A stretch of DNA of 53,489 bases, from NCBI GenBank assembly GCA_031551135.1, contig JAVBOA010000019.1:1-53489 (forward strand), read 5' to 3'. The stretch comes from JAITVM01 sp031551135. Its GTDB lineage: Bacteria > Bacillota > Clostridia > Lachnospirales > JAITVM01. Made by a program: the position numbers and the translations under genes. The notes beneath the pieces were generated by a model. The model worked only from the letters and a program-made list of their open reading frames with translations, did no database searches and had not been told where the DNA came from. Shown here piece after piece: positions 1 to 8,238 of the stretch; the first letter of the stretch is position 1; every line of letters starts with the position of its first letter.

Positions 1-53
1 TCTTCACTTAATATCGATTGCAATATTTCTTTTATCATGATATTCTTTTTCAT
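1..53 (-). CDS. N-terminus of an unidentified protein (cut by window edge)
   Basis: An ATG at 53-51 on the minus strand follows a strong ribosome binding site (GGGGGTG) and opens a frame that runs off the left edge after 17 codons (MKKNIMIKEILQSILSE). Too little is present to assign a family. The stretch is lysine/isoleucine rich and does not look like a signal peptide. A TATAAT-like hexamer lies upstream on the same strand around 92-98. The SD sequence is itself one arm of the inverted repeat described at 55-114. Confidence 0.55.
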   Translation of the reverse strand, partial: MKKNIMIKEILQSILSE

Positions 54-54
54 G

Positions 55-114
55 AGAGCACCCCCTGAGTATTTATTTTTCTAGTTAATTAATTATACTC
101 TTTTTCGGTGCTCT
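55..114. repeat. 8-bp inverted repeat covering an SD sequence
   Basis: AGAGCACC (55-62) and GGTGCTCT (107-114) are perfect inverted arms separated by 44 nt. In the minus-strand transcript the arm nearer the start codon contains the ribosome binding site of the partial gene at 1-53. Read on plus, the right arm is followed by a T run, but no plus-strand gene ends here. Confidence 0.4.
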
Positions 115-232
115 TTTTTACTTTTTTTGGTTAATCAACAGTTCTGCTTCCGAATATTTCGTAAAAGTACTAAATTTGTTAATATTTTGTGGTTTTTCTG
201 TATTTTAGATAATGTAAAACTATTAGTGTACT

Positions 233-262
233 TTTCTATTCTTTAGAAGGGAAATAGTATAA
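233..262 (+). repeat. Remnant end of the palindromic repeat family
   Basis: TTTCTATTC...GGGAAATAGTATA matches the terminal about 30 bp of the 113-bp palindromic repeat (see 10753-10868). Only this end is present. It sits directly in front of the ribosome binding site of the next gene and supplies the TATAAA-like sequence there. Confidence 0.55.
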
Positions 263-282
263 AATAATTGGGGGAGATTTTC

Positions 283-768
283 TTGAAAAAACTGTTTGTA
301 AGCAAAAATATTATTATCATCTTAATTTCAATTGTGCTTTTTGGAATAGGGCTATATTTTGCATCGGCTTTTATAATTGAGACATTTGAAAAATCAAATT
401 ACGCTAAATTATCAAAGGAATTCACAACGGTGAGCGTTGACGAAATCCAAACGAAATTAAGTAACAACGAATCATTTTTTCTTTACACCGGAAGGGTGAC
501 TTGCCCGTATTGCAGAATAGCTGTTCCGATTTTACATGAAACGTCAAAAGAGGAAAATATCGAAATTTTCTATCTGGATAGTGAAAACACTAATGAGCGG
601 CCTGATTTGAAGGCTTTTCGGGATTCGCACGAAATAAAAACCGTGCCGAATTTTGGATATTTTGATAACGGCGATAATTTTAATAAAATAGAATTAAGCC
701 CGAACGGCGATGATGAAAATTACGATAAAAGCTTTATCGTTGGTGAAATTGAAAAATGTATTGAGTAA
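283..768 (+). CDS. Membrane-anchored thioredoxin-like protein (PedC/BrcD-like)
   Basis: About 161 residues. The start is the TTG at 283, seven bases after GGGGGAG (270-276). Residues about 8-30 form one hydrophobic segment, an N-terminal membrane anchor. The rest is a thioredoxin-like domain with the redox motif C-P-Y-C in the context TGRVTCPYCR and a cis-proline region (KTVPNFGYF). Proteins of this shape are often annotated as bacteriocin-accessory thioredoxins and probably act as extracytoplasmic thiol-disulfide oxidoreductases. No bacteriocin gene is nearby, so the substrate is unknown. A remnant of the repeat family lies just upstream and a strong hairpin follows the gene. Confidence 0.75.
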   Translation: MKKLFVSKNIIIILISIVLFGIGLYFASAFIIETFEKSNYAKLSKEFTTVSVDEIQTKLSNNESFFLYTGRVTCPYCRIAVPILHETSKEENIEIFYLDSENTNERPDLKAFRDSHEIKTVPNFGYFDNGDNFNKIELSPNGDDENYDKSFIVGEIEKCIE

Positions 769-770
769 TT

Positions 771-810
771 TATTAAAAAGGAGCTTAATTCCGTCTGGAA
801 TTCAAGCTCC
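771..810. terminator. Bidirectional hairpin terminator
   Basis: GGAGCTT-AATTCC (780-792) pairs with GGAATT-C-AAGCTCC (797-810): a 13-bp stem with one bulge and a 4-nt loop. On the minus strand it is followed by CTTTTTAATA, so it fits best as the terminator of the HIT gene, and may also end the thioredoxin gene. Confidence 0.8.
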
Positions 811-822
811 TGCGATTTTGTA

Positions 823-1221
823 CTATAAAACAAAATTTTTAACGAAATCATCAAATTCGGACTGGAGAGGGTCTAATTGAGACCATTTTATGAAAATTTC
901 ATCATCTTTAAAACGCGGAATAAGATGCAAATGAAAATGCTCTACAGATTGTCCGGATATTTCGCCGTTGTTTTGTAAGATGTTTAAACCTTCCAAATTT
1001 AGTTGTTTTTTTAATGCATTTGCGATTTTTACGGCGAGCGGAAAAATCTTTTCGCTGTATTCGTCTGTTAGTGTATAAATATTATCAAAATGCTTTTTTG
1101 GAATAATCAGCGTGTGACCAAGATTGCTCGGAAAACGGTCTAGGATTACAATAAAAAAATCATCTTCATAAAGCTTGTATGATGGTATTTCGCCGTTTGC
1201 GATTTTACAGAATATGCACAT
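823..1221 (-). CDS. HIT family protein (histidine triad nucleotide hydrolase)
   Basis: 132 residues, typical for a single-domain HIT protein. The N-terminus has the C-x-x-C zinc-type motif (MCIFCKIANGEIP), and the C-terminal half has the histidine triad H-F-H-L-H-L (VEHFHLHLIP). Family members hydrolyse AMP-linked substrates such as adenosine phosphoramidates or dinucleoside polyphosphates in the cytoplasm; the physiological substrate cannot be read from sequence. The start ATG is preceded by GGAGGG. It lies just downstream of pepF on the same strand and may be cotranscribed with it. Confidence 0.92.
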   Translation of the reverse strand: MCIFCKIANGEIPSYKLYEDDFFIVILDRFPSNLGHTLIIPKKHFDNIYTLTDEYSEKIFPLAVKIANALKKQLNLEGLNILQNNGEISGQSVEHFHLHLIPRFKDDEIFIKWSQLDPLQSEFDDFVKNFVL

Positions 1222-1266
1222 AATTAGCCCTCCAATAAAATTCTAATATGTTGCTTTTTCAAAATA

Positions 1267-3051
1267 TTATAAGCTCAAAGCGTCCATTTTTTCAACGAGC
1301 GATTCGAAAACTTTAAGGCTTTCTTCGATTGGCTTTTTGTCGCTCATATCAACGCCGGCTTTTTTGAGAATATTAATCGAATAATCTGACGAACCTGCTT
1401 TTAAAAATTCAAGATAATCATCGGCTTTTCCTTCGTTCAAAATTTTCGTCGAAAGCGCGATAGCCGCCGCATAGCCGGTTGCGTATTTGTATACATAAAA
1501 TGAATTATAAAAATGCGGAATCCGTGACCATTCGTAATCAATTTCTTCGTCCAAAACAATCTCGCTGCCATAATATTTTAGGTTTAAATCATGATAAACA
1601 CGGTTGAGAGATTCTACGGTAAGAGGTTCACCGTTTTGTACCATTTCATGAGTGAGCATTTCAAATTCGGCGAACATTGTTTGCCTGAATAAAGTTCCTC
1701 TAAACTGCTCTATAAAGTAATTTAAGAGATAATTTTTAAAATTATCGTCGTCAGTATTTTTCAAAAGATATTCCATCAAAAGCGCTTCATTTACAGTAGA
1801 GGCAACCTCTGCAAGGAAGATTGTATATGATGAATAGCAATATTTTTGCGTTGACCATGAGTAATAAGAATGCATTGCATGTCCCATTTCATGTGCAAGG
1901 GTAAACATATCGTTGACTTTATTGTCATAGTTTAAAAGCACAAAAGGATGCTCTCCGTATGCGCCCCAAGAATACGCACCGCTTCGCTTGCCTTTGTTTT
2001 CGTAAACATCAATCCAGCGGTTTTCGAAAGCGGATTTCAAAACAGAAATATATTCTTCGCCAAGCGGCGCAAGACTTTCGGCAACGGTTTGCTTTGCTTT
2101 TTCATAATCAATTTGAGTATCAGCCTCCAAAACAATCGGCGTATATAAATCATACATATGAATTTCTTCAAGCTTCAAGCGTTTTTTTCTGATAGATACA
2201 TATTTATGCATTGCAGGTAAAAACTTATGAACTGTGTCGATTAAATTTTTGTAAACAGAAATTGGAATATTATCCGAAAATAAAGAAGCCTCAAGCGACG
2301 AATTATATTTGCGCGCATGCGAAAAAAATAAGTCTTTTTTTACGTTTGCGTTAAAAGTGGCGGCCAGAGTATTTTTGTGATCCATATAGGATTTGTAGAG
2401 CGTTTTGAATGCGCCTTTTCTGACTTCTGCATTTTTGGATTCCATAAGCGAAAGATATTTTCCATGCGTCAGCTCAATATCTTTGCCGTCATCATCTTTT
2501 ACGGTTCCGAATTTCATATCTGCTTCATTTAGCATAGAAAAAATTTCATCAGAGGCTTCACCGATTTCAGAGGCGTTAGCCAATAATTCTTCCATTTCCT
2601 CTGATAAAATATGTTCTTTTTCACGGAATAAATCGTCAAAATAATGAGCGTAGACCGCCAATTCGGAATTGTTTTTCATAAATTCTTCGATAGTTTCGAA
2701 ATCTAATTTCAGAATTTCAGTCGGAATATAGCTTAGGCTTGAGCTGAATTTTACCGAAATAGTTGTTGCTTTGCCTGACATTGCTTGATAAAACGTGTTT
2801 GCGTTATCTTCGTGTAATCGTAAATTTGAATAAACATATAATCTGCTGATAGTTTTGGAAAGTTCATCGCTAAGCTTAAAGCAATTTAAAATATTTTCGG
2901 CATTATTTAATTTTCCTCTGTAATATGACGTTTCCGCAATCCGTTCATTACATTCGTCATATGTTTTTTGCCAGATTTCATCATTTTCAAAAAGGCATTT
3001 AGTGTCCCATGTAAATTCGGGGTTTACATTTTCTCTTAATATTTGTTCCAT
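1267..3051 (-). CDS. pepF: Oligoendopeptidase F (M3 family metallopeptidase)
   Basis: 594 residues, the usual length of PepF. The zinc site is H387-E388-x-x-H391 (LAHEMGHAMHS), with the third ligand region downstream (FLAEVAS). The N-terminal part (WDTKCLFENDEIW, then helical repeats) is typical of the PepF/M3B group. It cleaves short peptides in the cytoplasm. The start ATG at 3051 follows AGGAGG. No signal peptide. It is the first gene of a minus-strand pair with the HIT gene. Confidence 0.92.
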   Translation of the reverse strand: MEQILRENVNPEFTWDTKCLFENDEIWQKTYDECNERIAETSYYRGKLNNAENILNCFKLSDELSKTISRLYVYSNLRLHEDNANTFYQAMSGKATTISVKFSSSLSYIPTEILKLDFETIEEFMKNNSELAVYAHYFDDLFREKEHILSEEMEELLANASEIGEASDEIFSMLNEADMKFGTVKDDDGKDIELTHGKYLSLMESKNAEVRKGAFKTLYKSYMDHKNTLAATFNANVKKDLFFSHARKYNSSLEASLFSDNIPISVYKNLIDTVHKFLPAMHKYVSIRKKRLKLEEIHMYDLYTPIVLEADTQIDYEKAKQTVAESLAPLGEEYISVLKSAFENRWIDVYENKGKRSGAYSWGAYGEHPFVLLNYDNKVNDMFTLAHEMGHAMHSYYSWSTQKYCYSSYTIFLAEVASTVNEALLMEYLLKNTDDDNFKNYLLNYFIEQFRGTLFRQTMFAEFEMLTHEMVQNGEPLTVESLNRVYHDLNLKYYGSEIVLDEEIDYEWSRIPHFYNSFYVYKYATGYAAAIALSTKILNEGKADDYLEFLKAGSSDYSINILKKAGVDMSDKKPIEESLKVFESLVEKMDALSL

Positions 3052-3349
3052 ACTTCCTCCTAGTATTCAATTAAATTTTATTAATTTTTGTGCTGAAATT
3101 ACCTTCCTTATTTGTAATTATATCACAAAAAAATTAAATTTCCTGTAAGAAAAGCTAAAATGCAGAATTTGTGATACATACAATAAGCTCGTTTGTTTAC
3201 AAAATCTCTTATTGGTAGTACAATTGTATATATTTTAAAAAACAAATAGCTATAGAAGTAATATAACACGTTGATTTTTACTTATGCGTTATAATACTAT
3301 TTTGACATATATTGGATCAATTTTTTGATTTTCTAAAAAAGGAGGTAGT
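3052..3349. other. AT-rich divergent intergenic region (pepF / glgA)
   Basis: No open frame of note. It holds the divergent promoters: a TATAAT-like hexamer at 3290-3295 and a TTGACA-like hexamer at 3302-3307 on plus. ATACTATTTT at 3293-3302 equals the first 10 bases of the palindromic-repeat end, but no partner arm is present, so it may be chance. Confidence 0.4.
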
Positions 3350-3391
3350 TTGCGGATATTTTATCTGCGAACAAATAAACATGGAAGCTGA
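3350..3391 (+). other. Possible 13-codon leader peptide overlapping glgA start
   Basis: A strong SD (AAAAAAGGAGG, ending 3345) has no in-frame glgA start at proper distance; the first glgA ATG is 36 nt further on. A TTG at 3350, out of frame with glgA, opens a 13-codon frame (MRIFYLRTNKHGS) ending at TGA 3389-3391, just inside glgA. This could couple translation to glgA. Evidence is positional only. Confidence 0.25.
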
Positions 3392-4814
3392 CAAATTAAA
3401 AGTTTTGATAGTAGCATCTGAAGTAAATCCATTTGCCAAGAGCGGCGGTTTAGGCGACGTTATCGGTTCTTTGCCAAAAGAGCTGGTGAAGCTTGGGATA
3501 GATGCGCGCGTAGTTATGCCAAAATACAGGTCTATAAAACAGGAATTAATTAAAGATTTAAAATTTGTAAATTCGACATTTGTTAAGCAAGGCTGGCGAC
3601 AGGATACGGTTTCGGTTTACCAATTAGATGAAGAAGTTACAACTTATTTTATTGAAAATGATTATTATTTCGGGCGTGACGGTCTTTATGGGTATGGAGA
3701 CGATTTCGAGCGTTTTTCATTTTTTTCCGAAGCTGTTTTGAATTTATTTAATATTATAGATTTTAAACCGGATATAATTCATTTGAATGATTGGCAAACG
3801 GGACTTGTAAGCCTTTATTTGAGAGATAATTACAAAAGATTTACTTTTTATAAAGATATGAAAACTTTAATTACAATCCATAATCTGCAATATCAAGGCG
3901 TTTTTGGGCGTGAAGTTTTATATAATATCGGCTTGAACGACGGATATTTTTCTCAGGATAAAATAGAGTTTTATGGAAATATAAATTATATGAAAGCGGG
4001 TTTGCTGTATTCGGATAAAATAAGCACCGTCAGCGAAACTTACGCTAATGAAGTTCAAACGCCGAGTTTCGGATACGGAATGGACGGAATTTTGCGGCAG
4101 CGTTCCGCGGATTTCAGCGGCATTGTAAACGGAATAGACAGCGATGCGAATGACCCTGAAACCGATAAAAGAATTTTCGCAAATTTCAGCAAAAACGATT
4201 TTTCGAATAAATTAGAAAACAAGAGAAAGCTTCAAGAAAGATTGGGATTTGACCAGACTGATGCGCCGGTAATCAGCTTGATAACAAGGCTTGTTGACCA
4301 AAAAGGTTTGGATTTGCTATCCGTATGCATGGATGAATTGATGGACAAAGATATACAATTAGTTGTTTTGGGAACCGGCGATGGGCGCTATGAAAATCTT
4401 TTTAAACATTACGCTTATCGCTTTCCGAAAAAATTATCGGCGAATATATTTTTTGATGCGGATTTGGCGCAAAAAATATACGCTGCATCTGATTTCTTCT
4501 TGATGCCGTCTCTTTTCGAGCCTTGCGGATTAGGTCAATTGTTTGCGATGCGCTACGGCGCGATACCGATTGCGCGTAAAACAGGCGGACTTTCAGACAC
4601 AATCAAAGAATATAATTTTGAAACGAAACAAGGAACAGGGTTTTTGTTCGAGGATTATATCGCCAGCGGAATGATTTGGGCAATAAATCAAGCTCTGAGA
4701 GCGTATTACGAAGGCGAGCACATGCAGTCACTTGTGAAAAATGCGATGAATCAAGATTTTTCATGGCAAACGAGCGCTAAAAAATATATAGAATTATATA
4801 AGTCAATGATTTAA
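3381..4814 (+). CDS. glgA: Glycogen synthase (ADP-glucose type, GT5)
   Basis: 477 residues from ATG 3381. This start leaves the canonical N-terminus (KVLIVASEVNPFAKSGGLGDV), in which K-S-G-G-L binds ADP-glucose. The C-terminal GT-B domain carries F-E-P-C-G-L-G-Q with the conserved Glu. It transfers glucose from ADP-glucose to alpha-1,4-glucan for glycogen storage. No glgB, glgC, glgD or glgP is in the window, so the rest of the pathway must lie elsewhere. The gene stands alone between convergent and divergent neighbours. The true start is uncertain, because the strong SD is 36 nt upstream of this ATG. Confidence 0.9.
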   Translation: MEADKLKVLIVASEVNPFAKSGGLGDVIGSLPKELVKLGIDARVVMPKYRSIKQELIKDLKFVNSTFVKQGWRQDTVSVYQLDEEVTTYFIENDYYFGRDGLYGYGDDFERFSFFSEAVLNLFNIIDFKPDIIHLNDWQTGLVSLYLRDNYKRFTFYKDMKTLITIHNLQYQGVFGREVLYNIGLNDGYFSQDKIEFYGNINYMKAGLLYSDKISTVSETYANEVQTPSFGYGMDGILRQRSADFSGIVNGIDSDANDPETDKRIFANFSKNDFSNKLENKRKLQERLGFDQTDAPVISLITRLVDQKGLDLLSVCMDELMDKDIQLVVLGTGDGRYENLFKHYAYRFPKKLSANIFFDADLAQKIYAASDFFLMPSLFEPCGLGQLFAMRYGAIPIARKTGGLSDTIKEYNFETKQGTGFLFEDYIASGMIWAINQALRAYYEGEHMQSLVKNAMNQDFSWQTSAKKYIELYKSMI

Positions 4815-4816
4815 AA

Positions 4817-4858
4817 ATCAGCCGGATAAATTTTATTTTTATGAAAATTTTCCGGCTA
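4817..4858. terminator. Hairpin between convergent genes
   Basis: AGCCGGA-T-AAATTTT (4820-4834) pairs with AAAATTTTCCGGCT (4844-4857): a 14-bp stem with a one-base bulge. On minus it is followed by GATTTTTAA, on plus by ATTATT. It probably ends both glgA and the minus-strand gene. Confidence 0.75.
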
Positions 4859-4873
4859 TTATTATGCTTATAA

Positions 4874-5299
4874 TCATAAAGAGGCTATTTTTTCAATCGC
4901 TAAATTATTTAAATTATCAATCAAATTTGATAATTCTTGGTCTGCTGAAAAATGATTTCCGACATTTGAAGATTTTGTAATGTCTTTCAGCATTTCGGCA
5001 ATAATTAAATTCTCTCCATAGTACAATGGAACTGATAACACTAAAAATACAGAGGCTTGTAAATATTCAAGCTTTAAAACCTGTTCTTTCGAATTGTAAG
5101 CTTTAAGGGCAGAGCAATTTTTGCATCGTTTTGAAAGACCGAATGTCTCTATGCAATCAACATCAAGTTTTTTGATACAGCCGTTTTCTATTTCTAAAAC
5201 TTTGCATGATTCGGCATCAATAATTTTTATCATATCAAAAACCTCAAAATAGATTCCCATTTCCACTAATTGGTTTTCGATTTCATTCAAAATTCTCAT
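4874..5299 (-). CDS. Stand-alone PAS-like sensory domain protein
   Basis: About 141 residues from ATG 5299 (SD GGGGGCG). The pattern is an N-terminal helix, then IIDAESCKVLEI, a cysteine cluster C-K-N-C in the middle, then LVLSVPLYYGENLIIAEMLKDIT at the end. This resembles the PAS-like N-terminal domain placed before GGDEF domains in many clostridial diguanylate cyclases. Here there is no GGDEF or kinase output domain and the reading frame ends after the sensor. It may be a free-standing sensor or a decayed remnant. The family call is moderate. Confidence 0.5.
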   Translation of the reverse strand: MRILNEIENQLVEMGIYFEVFDMIKIIDAESCKVLEIENGCIKKLDVDCIETFGLSKRCKNCSALKAYNSKEQVLKLEYLQASVFLVLSVPLYYGENLIIAEMLKDITKSSNVGNHFSADQELSNLIDNLNNLAIEKIASL

Positions 5300-5437
5300 T
5301 TTTCGCCCCCATACCGGTTTAATTTTTATAAACAAAAAGCTTTTAATCTATTTATCGACAATTCTGTAAAAATATTAATACGTTGATTTCATTTTTACCG
5401 ATATAATTTATTTGCTTTTCAATAATACGTCGATTAC

Positions 5438-5503
5438 AGGCGGAATGCTTCAAACGCGAAATAAAATATTTTTTTCTAAATCTTTAAAGGGGAAATAGTA
5501 TAA
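5438..5503 (-). repeat. Truncated copy of the palindromic repeat family
   Basis: From CAGGCGGAATGCTTCAA through AAATATTTTTTTCT to GGGGAAATAGTATA it matches the second half (reverse orientation) of the 113-bp element. The other terminal arm and the first A-rich stem arm are missing. It belongs to the GGG-arm subfamily like 10753-10868. Its end supplies TATAAT at 5499-5504 in front of a 42-codon frame. Confidence 0.6.
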
Positions 5504-5541
5504 TGTAATTTTTTAATTTTTCTTGACGCTATGTAGGAATA

Positions 5542-5670
5542 ATGAGATGGGCAAAATGTTGGAACGACAAACAATTCGGTTTCTTCTCAAGAAATGACTT
5601 TTTCGGCAGAAGAAATGGCATGCCAAGCTCAACCTTGGAAGATTTGGTCTCAGTATTTAAATTGGCTTAA
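5542..5670 (+). CDS. Possible 42-residue small protein, unidentified
   Basis: ATG 5542 to TAA 5668-5670 encodes MRWAKCWNDK...TLEDLVSVFKLA, rich in Arg, Trp and Phe. A weak SD (TAGGAA) precedes it, a TATAAT is 37 nt upstream at the end of the truncated repeat, and a hairpin terminator starts immediately after the stop. This promoter-frame-terminator arrangement is what a small gene or small RNA would have. I do not recognise the peptide. It could equally be a chance frame in a small RNA. Confidence 0.3.
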   Translation: MRWAKCWNDKQFGFFSRNDFFGRRNGMPSSTLEDLVSVFKLA

Positions 5671-5675
5671 AAAAA

Positions 5676-5717
5676 GCGGTTTAATTTTTTGTGTTGCATA
5701 AAATCAAACCGTTTTTG
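5676..5717 (+). terminator. Rho-independent terminator
   Basis: CGGTTTaATTTT (5677-5688) pairs with AAAATcAAACCG (5700-5711), followed by TTTTTGTATTTT. It begins six bases after the stop of the small frame at 5542-5670. The arms CGGTTT/AAACCG recur at 24163-24204. Confidence 0.65.
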
Positions 5718-5737
5718 TATTTTACATCTTTTATTAA

Positions 5738-6370
5738 TCAGATAAATAAAAGAATAACAATCATACTGAATAGATTAGCGATAAAATGCGACAATGCGCT
5801 GACATAGATATTTTTCATTTTATAAAAAATATATCCGTAAATAAAGCTGTTTATGGCTACAAATGAAATATCATAAATTACAACAAACGTATTTCCGTTT
5901 GCGATATGACCCAATGCGAATAATATTGACGAAAAAATAATTGTCGGAATAATCGGAAAAGATTTTTGAATTTGTTGTTGAAAAAATCCGCGCCAAGCGA
6001 TTTCTTCACCCAAAGCCAAAACAATAAGCTGAATCAATAATATTACAAATTTATCGAAAGTAAGAATACTATCTACTCTGGATAGAACATGCGGAATATA
6101 TTCGGGAAGAAGAAGCTTTGATAAAAAAATAGATACTGCGTCCATAATCAAAGGCAAAAATAATAGAATCAGAATTTTTTTATCTTTTAAAGTAACTGAA
6201 ATTGATTTTAAATCAAGGCCGCTTTCTTCATAGGGAGATTTTCGGTTTACAAAAAAGAAAAAAGCTATTCCGATAAAAACTGTGATTCCCGACATCTCAA
6301 TATTGAAAATATTGCTGAAAGAAAACAAAATCATTGAAATAATTCCGATTAATGATAATTTAGACATCAT
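5738..6370 (-). CDS. CPBP (Abi) family intramembrane glutamic-type protease
   Basis: 210 residues with about six to seven hydrophobic segments. The CPBP motifs are present: E122-E123-x-x-x-R127 (GEEIAWRGFFQ), a second motif with H155 (FALGHIANG) and a third with H195 (SHFIANL). Family members are Rce1-like membrane proteases. In Firmicutes they are linked to bacteriocin immunity or to regulatory proteolysis, but no target gene is adjacent. It stands alone on the minus strand between modC and the 5.5-kb region. The start may be either of two consecutive ATG codons. Confidence 0.85.
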   Translation of the reverse strand: MMSKLSLIGIISMILFSFSNIFNIEMSGITVFIGIAFFFFVNRKSPYEESGLDLKSISVTLKDKKILILLFLPLIMDAVSIFLSKLLLPEYIPHVLSRVDSILTFDKFVILLIQLIVLALGEEIAWRGFFQQQIQKSFPIIPTIIFSSILFALGHIANGNTFVVIYDISFVAINSFIYGYIFYKMKNIYVSALSHFIANLFSMIVILLFI

Positions 6371-6506
6371 ATATTATCCGACCTTCCTATAGCATAGAAT
6401 ACCGACGGGATAGTAATATATTATACGAAAGGCTGAAATATAAGTTTGTGAACAAACGAGTGTGAAAATCAAACCGCTCATAGTTAAAATGCTATACGAA
6501 AAAAAA

Positions 6507-7556
6507 TTATTTCAGAAAAATCATCGAGTTGAACGGGAAATATACATATTTTAATTCGCTTAAATCAGCTGTTTTTGTCTCTAATTGTAAAACGGAAGAT
6601 TTGGTATTTTCTTTATTAAAACTATTTTCATCTTCTTTGATTGAAATTAGAATTTGCATATTTTGGGATTGCTCGATGGTTTTGCATATAGTAATCGGAA
6701 AAATATTTTGCCGGGCAGATTTTCGGTCAAGAAACTCGATTTTTTTTGAATCCAGCGCAATATATTTTGAATCGTTTTCCACAAGCTTTTCCGAAAGAAT
6801 CTCCACGCCCCAATCCAAAGCCTTCAATTTGAAATCGGATATTTTTTCTATACGGGAAATATTTTTAAAACCGGTGATTAAAGCCGAGGGCAGAGTTTTC
6901 GGATTTCTGTATACATTTTTCTTTTCGCCAAAATCCACAATGCTACCCTTATGTATGATTGCCACTTTATCGCTGAACCGGTAAGCCTCTTCGGAGTCAT
7001 GAGAAACATAAATCGTGGATTTTTTTTGGCCTCTCAAAATTCCCGAAAGCTCGTGTTCCAGATTCCAGCGCAAATGTGAATCCAGTGCCGAAAACGGCTC
7101 GTCCAGCATAAAAATATCCGGCGAAGCCGCCAATATCCGCGCCAAGGCAACGCGCTGCTGCTGACCGCCGGAAATTTGCCGAGGCATTAATTCTTTTATA
7201 TTTTCGATATCCAAGGTTTTGAAAATACTATCAATATCGGTGTGCTTTTTATTCACAACGGAAGTGATATTTTCTAATACGTTCATATTCGGAAAAAGGG
7301 CGTAATTTTGAAACATAAAGCCGACTTTACGCTTTTGTGGAGGCAAATTTATTTTGTTTTTGCTGTCGAAAAGAGTTTTTCCGTTTACAATAATTTGCCC
7401 TTTGTCCGGCTTTTCGATCCCGGCAATGCATTTCAGCGTAAGAGATTTTCCGCTTCCCGAAGCCCCCAGTAAGGCCAAGATTTCTTCTGAGGTTTCAAAT
7501 TGAACTGTCAGATTGAAATTTTTATAGCTTTTCATAAAATCAACGAATATCGACAT
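6507..7556 (-). CDS. modC: Molybdate ABC transporter ATP-binding protein
   Basis: About 349 residues from ATG 7556 (SD AGGTG). The nucleotide-binding domain has Walker A GASGSGKS, the Q-loop region FMFQNYALFPNMN, signature S-G-G-Q-Q-Q-R and Walker B with D-E-P-F-S-A-L-D. The C-terminal 130 residues are divergent and occupy the place of the MOP/TOBE regulatory domain. It energises uptake of molybdate (or tungstate). It lies 15 nt downstream of modB in the order modA-modB-modC. Confidence 0.9.
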   Translation of the reverse strand: MSIFVDFMKSYKNFNLTVQFETSEEILALLGASGSGKSLTLKCIAGIEKPDKGQIIVNGKTLFDSKNKINLPPQKRKVGFMFQNYALFPNMNVLENITSVVNKKHTDIDSIFKTLDIENIKELMPRQISGGQQQRVALARILAASPDIFMLDEPFSALDSHLRWNLEHELSGILRGQKKSTIYVSHDSEEAYRFSDKVAIIHKGSIVDFGEKKNVYRNPKTLPSALITGFKNISRIEKISDFKLKALDWGVEILSEKLVENDSKYIALDSKKIEFLDRKSARQNIFPITICKTIEQSQNMQILISIKEDENSFNKENTKSSVLQLETKTADLSELKYVYFPFNSMIFLK

Positions 7557-7571
7557 TTTACACACCTAATC

Positions 7572-8237
7572 CTATTTACCGATAAATCTGCTTTGGTTTC
7601 CCAGCCAAGTATTTAATAATATTATCATTGTAAAAGAAATAACGCAAATAATTCCTACCCATTTAAAAGCCAGAGTTCGGTCGCCGGCTTGGACGGCTGA
7701 ATAAACTGCGATAGCCATTGTCTGAGTTTTTCCGGGAATATTTCCGGCAAGCATAATGGTCGCGCCGAATTCGCCCATTGCCCGCGCGAATGCCAAAATT
7801 GTTCCGGCGATAATTCCCGGCAGAGATACCGGAATCATAATTTTGTAAAAAATTTTCCATTCCGAAAGTCCGAGCGTTCTTGCCGCATAAATTATATTCA
7901 TATCAATCAGCTCGAAAGCACCGCAAGTCGCACGGTACATTAAAGGAAACGAAACAACAATCGAGGCGATTACAGCACCTGTCCAAGAAAAAACAAAAGA
8001 TATTCCGATTGAGTTTAAGATTTCGCCGATAATGCTGTTTTTGCCGAAAATTAAAAGCAGAAAAAAGCCGGTGACTGTGGGCGGCAAAATCATTGGCAGA
8101 GTAAATATTGCATCGGCTATGCCTTTTGTTTTTTTCATTTGTACAACAAAATACGCAGCCGCAATACCGATAAAAAAAGTAATAACGGTCGCCAAAAATC
8201 CAACCTTAAGCGAAATTAAAAGCGGTCGTAAATCCAT
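7572..8237 (-). CDS. modB: Molybdate ABC transporter permease
   Basis: About 221 residues from the ATG at 8237, which follows the modA stop codon by one base, so translation is probably coupled; no SD is visible. That start gives the usual ModB N-terminus (MDLRPLLISLKVGFLATV). Five to six membrane segments follow. The ABC coupling loop is present as E-A-A-like AARTLGLSEWKIF and F-A-R-A-M-G-E-F-G-A, diagnostic of the ModB/CysT group. A longer upstream frame overlapping modA exists but lacks an SD. Confidence 0.9.
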   Translation of the reverse strand: MDLRPLLISLKVGFLATVITFFIGIAAAYFVVQMKKTKGIADAIFTLPMILPPTVTGFFLLLIFGKNSIIGEILNSIGISFVFSWTGAVIASIVVSFPLMYRATCGAFELIDMNIIYAARTLGLSEWKIFYKIMIPVSLPGIIAGTILAFARAMGEFGATIMLAGNIPGKTQTMAIAVYSAVQAGDRTLAFKWVGIICVISFTMIILLNTWLGNQSRFIGK

Positions 8238-8238
8238 A

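Noticed and set aside
283..768. Bacteriocin biosynthesis locus
   Set aside because: A thioredoxin-like protein alone is not sufficient; no bacteriocin precursor, immunity or ABC export gene is adjacent.
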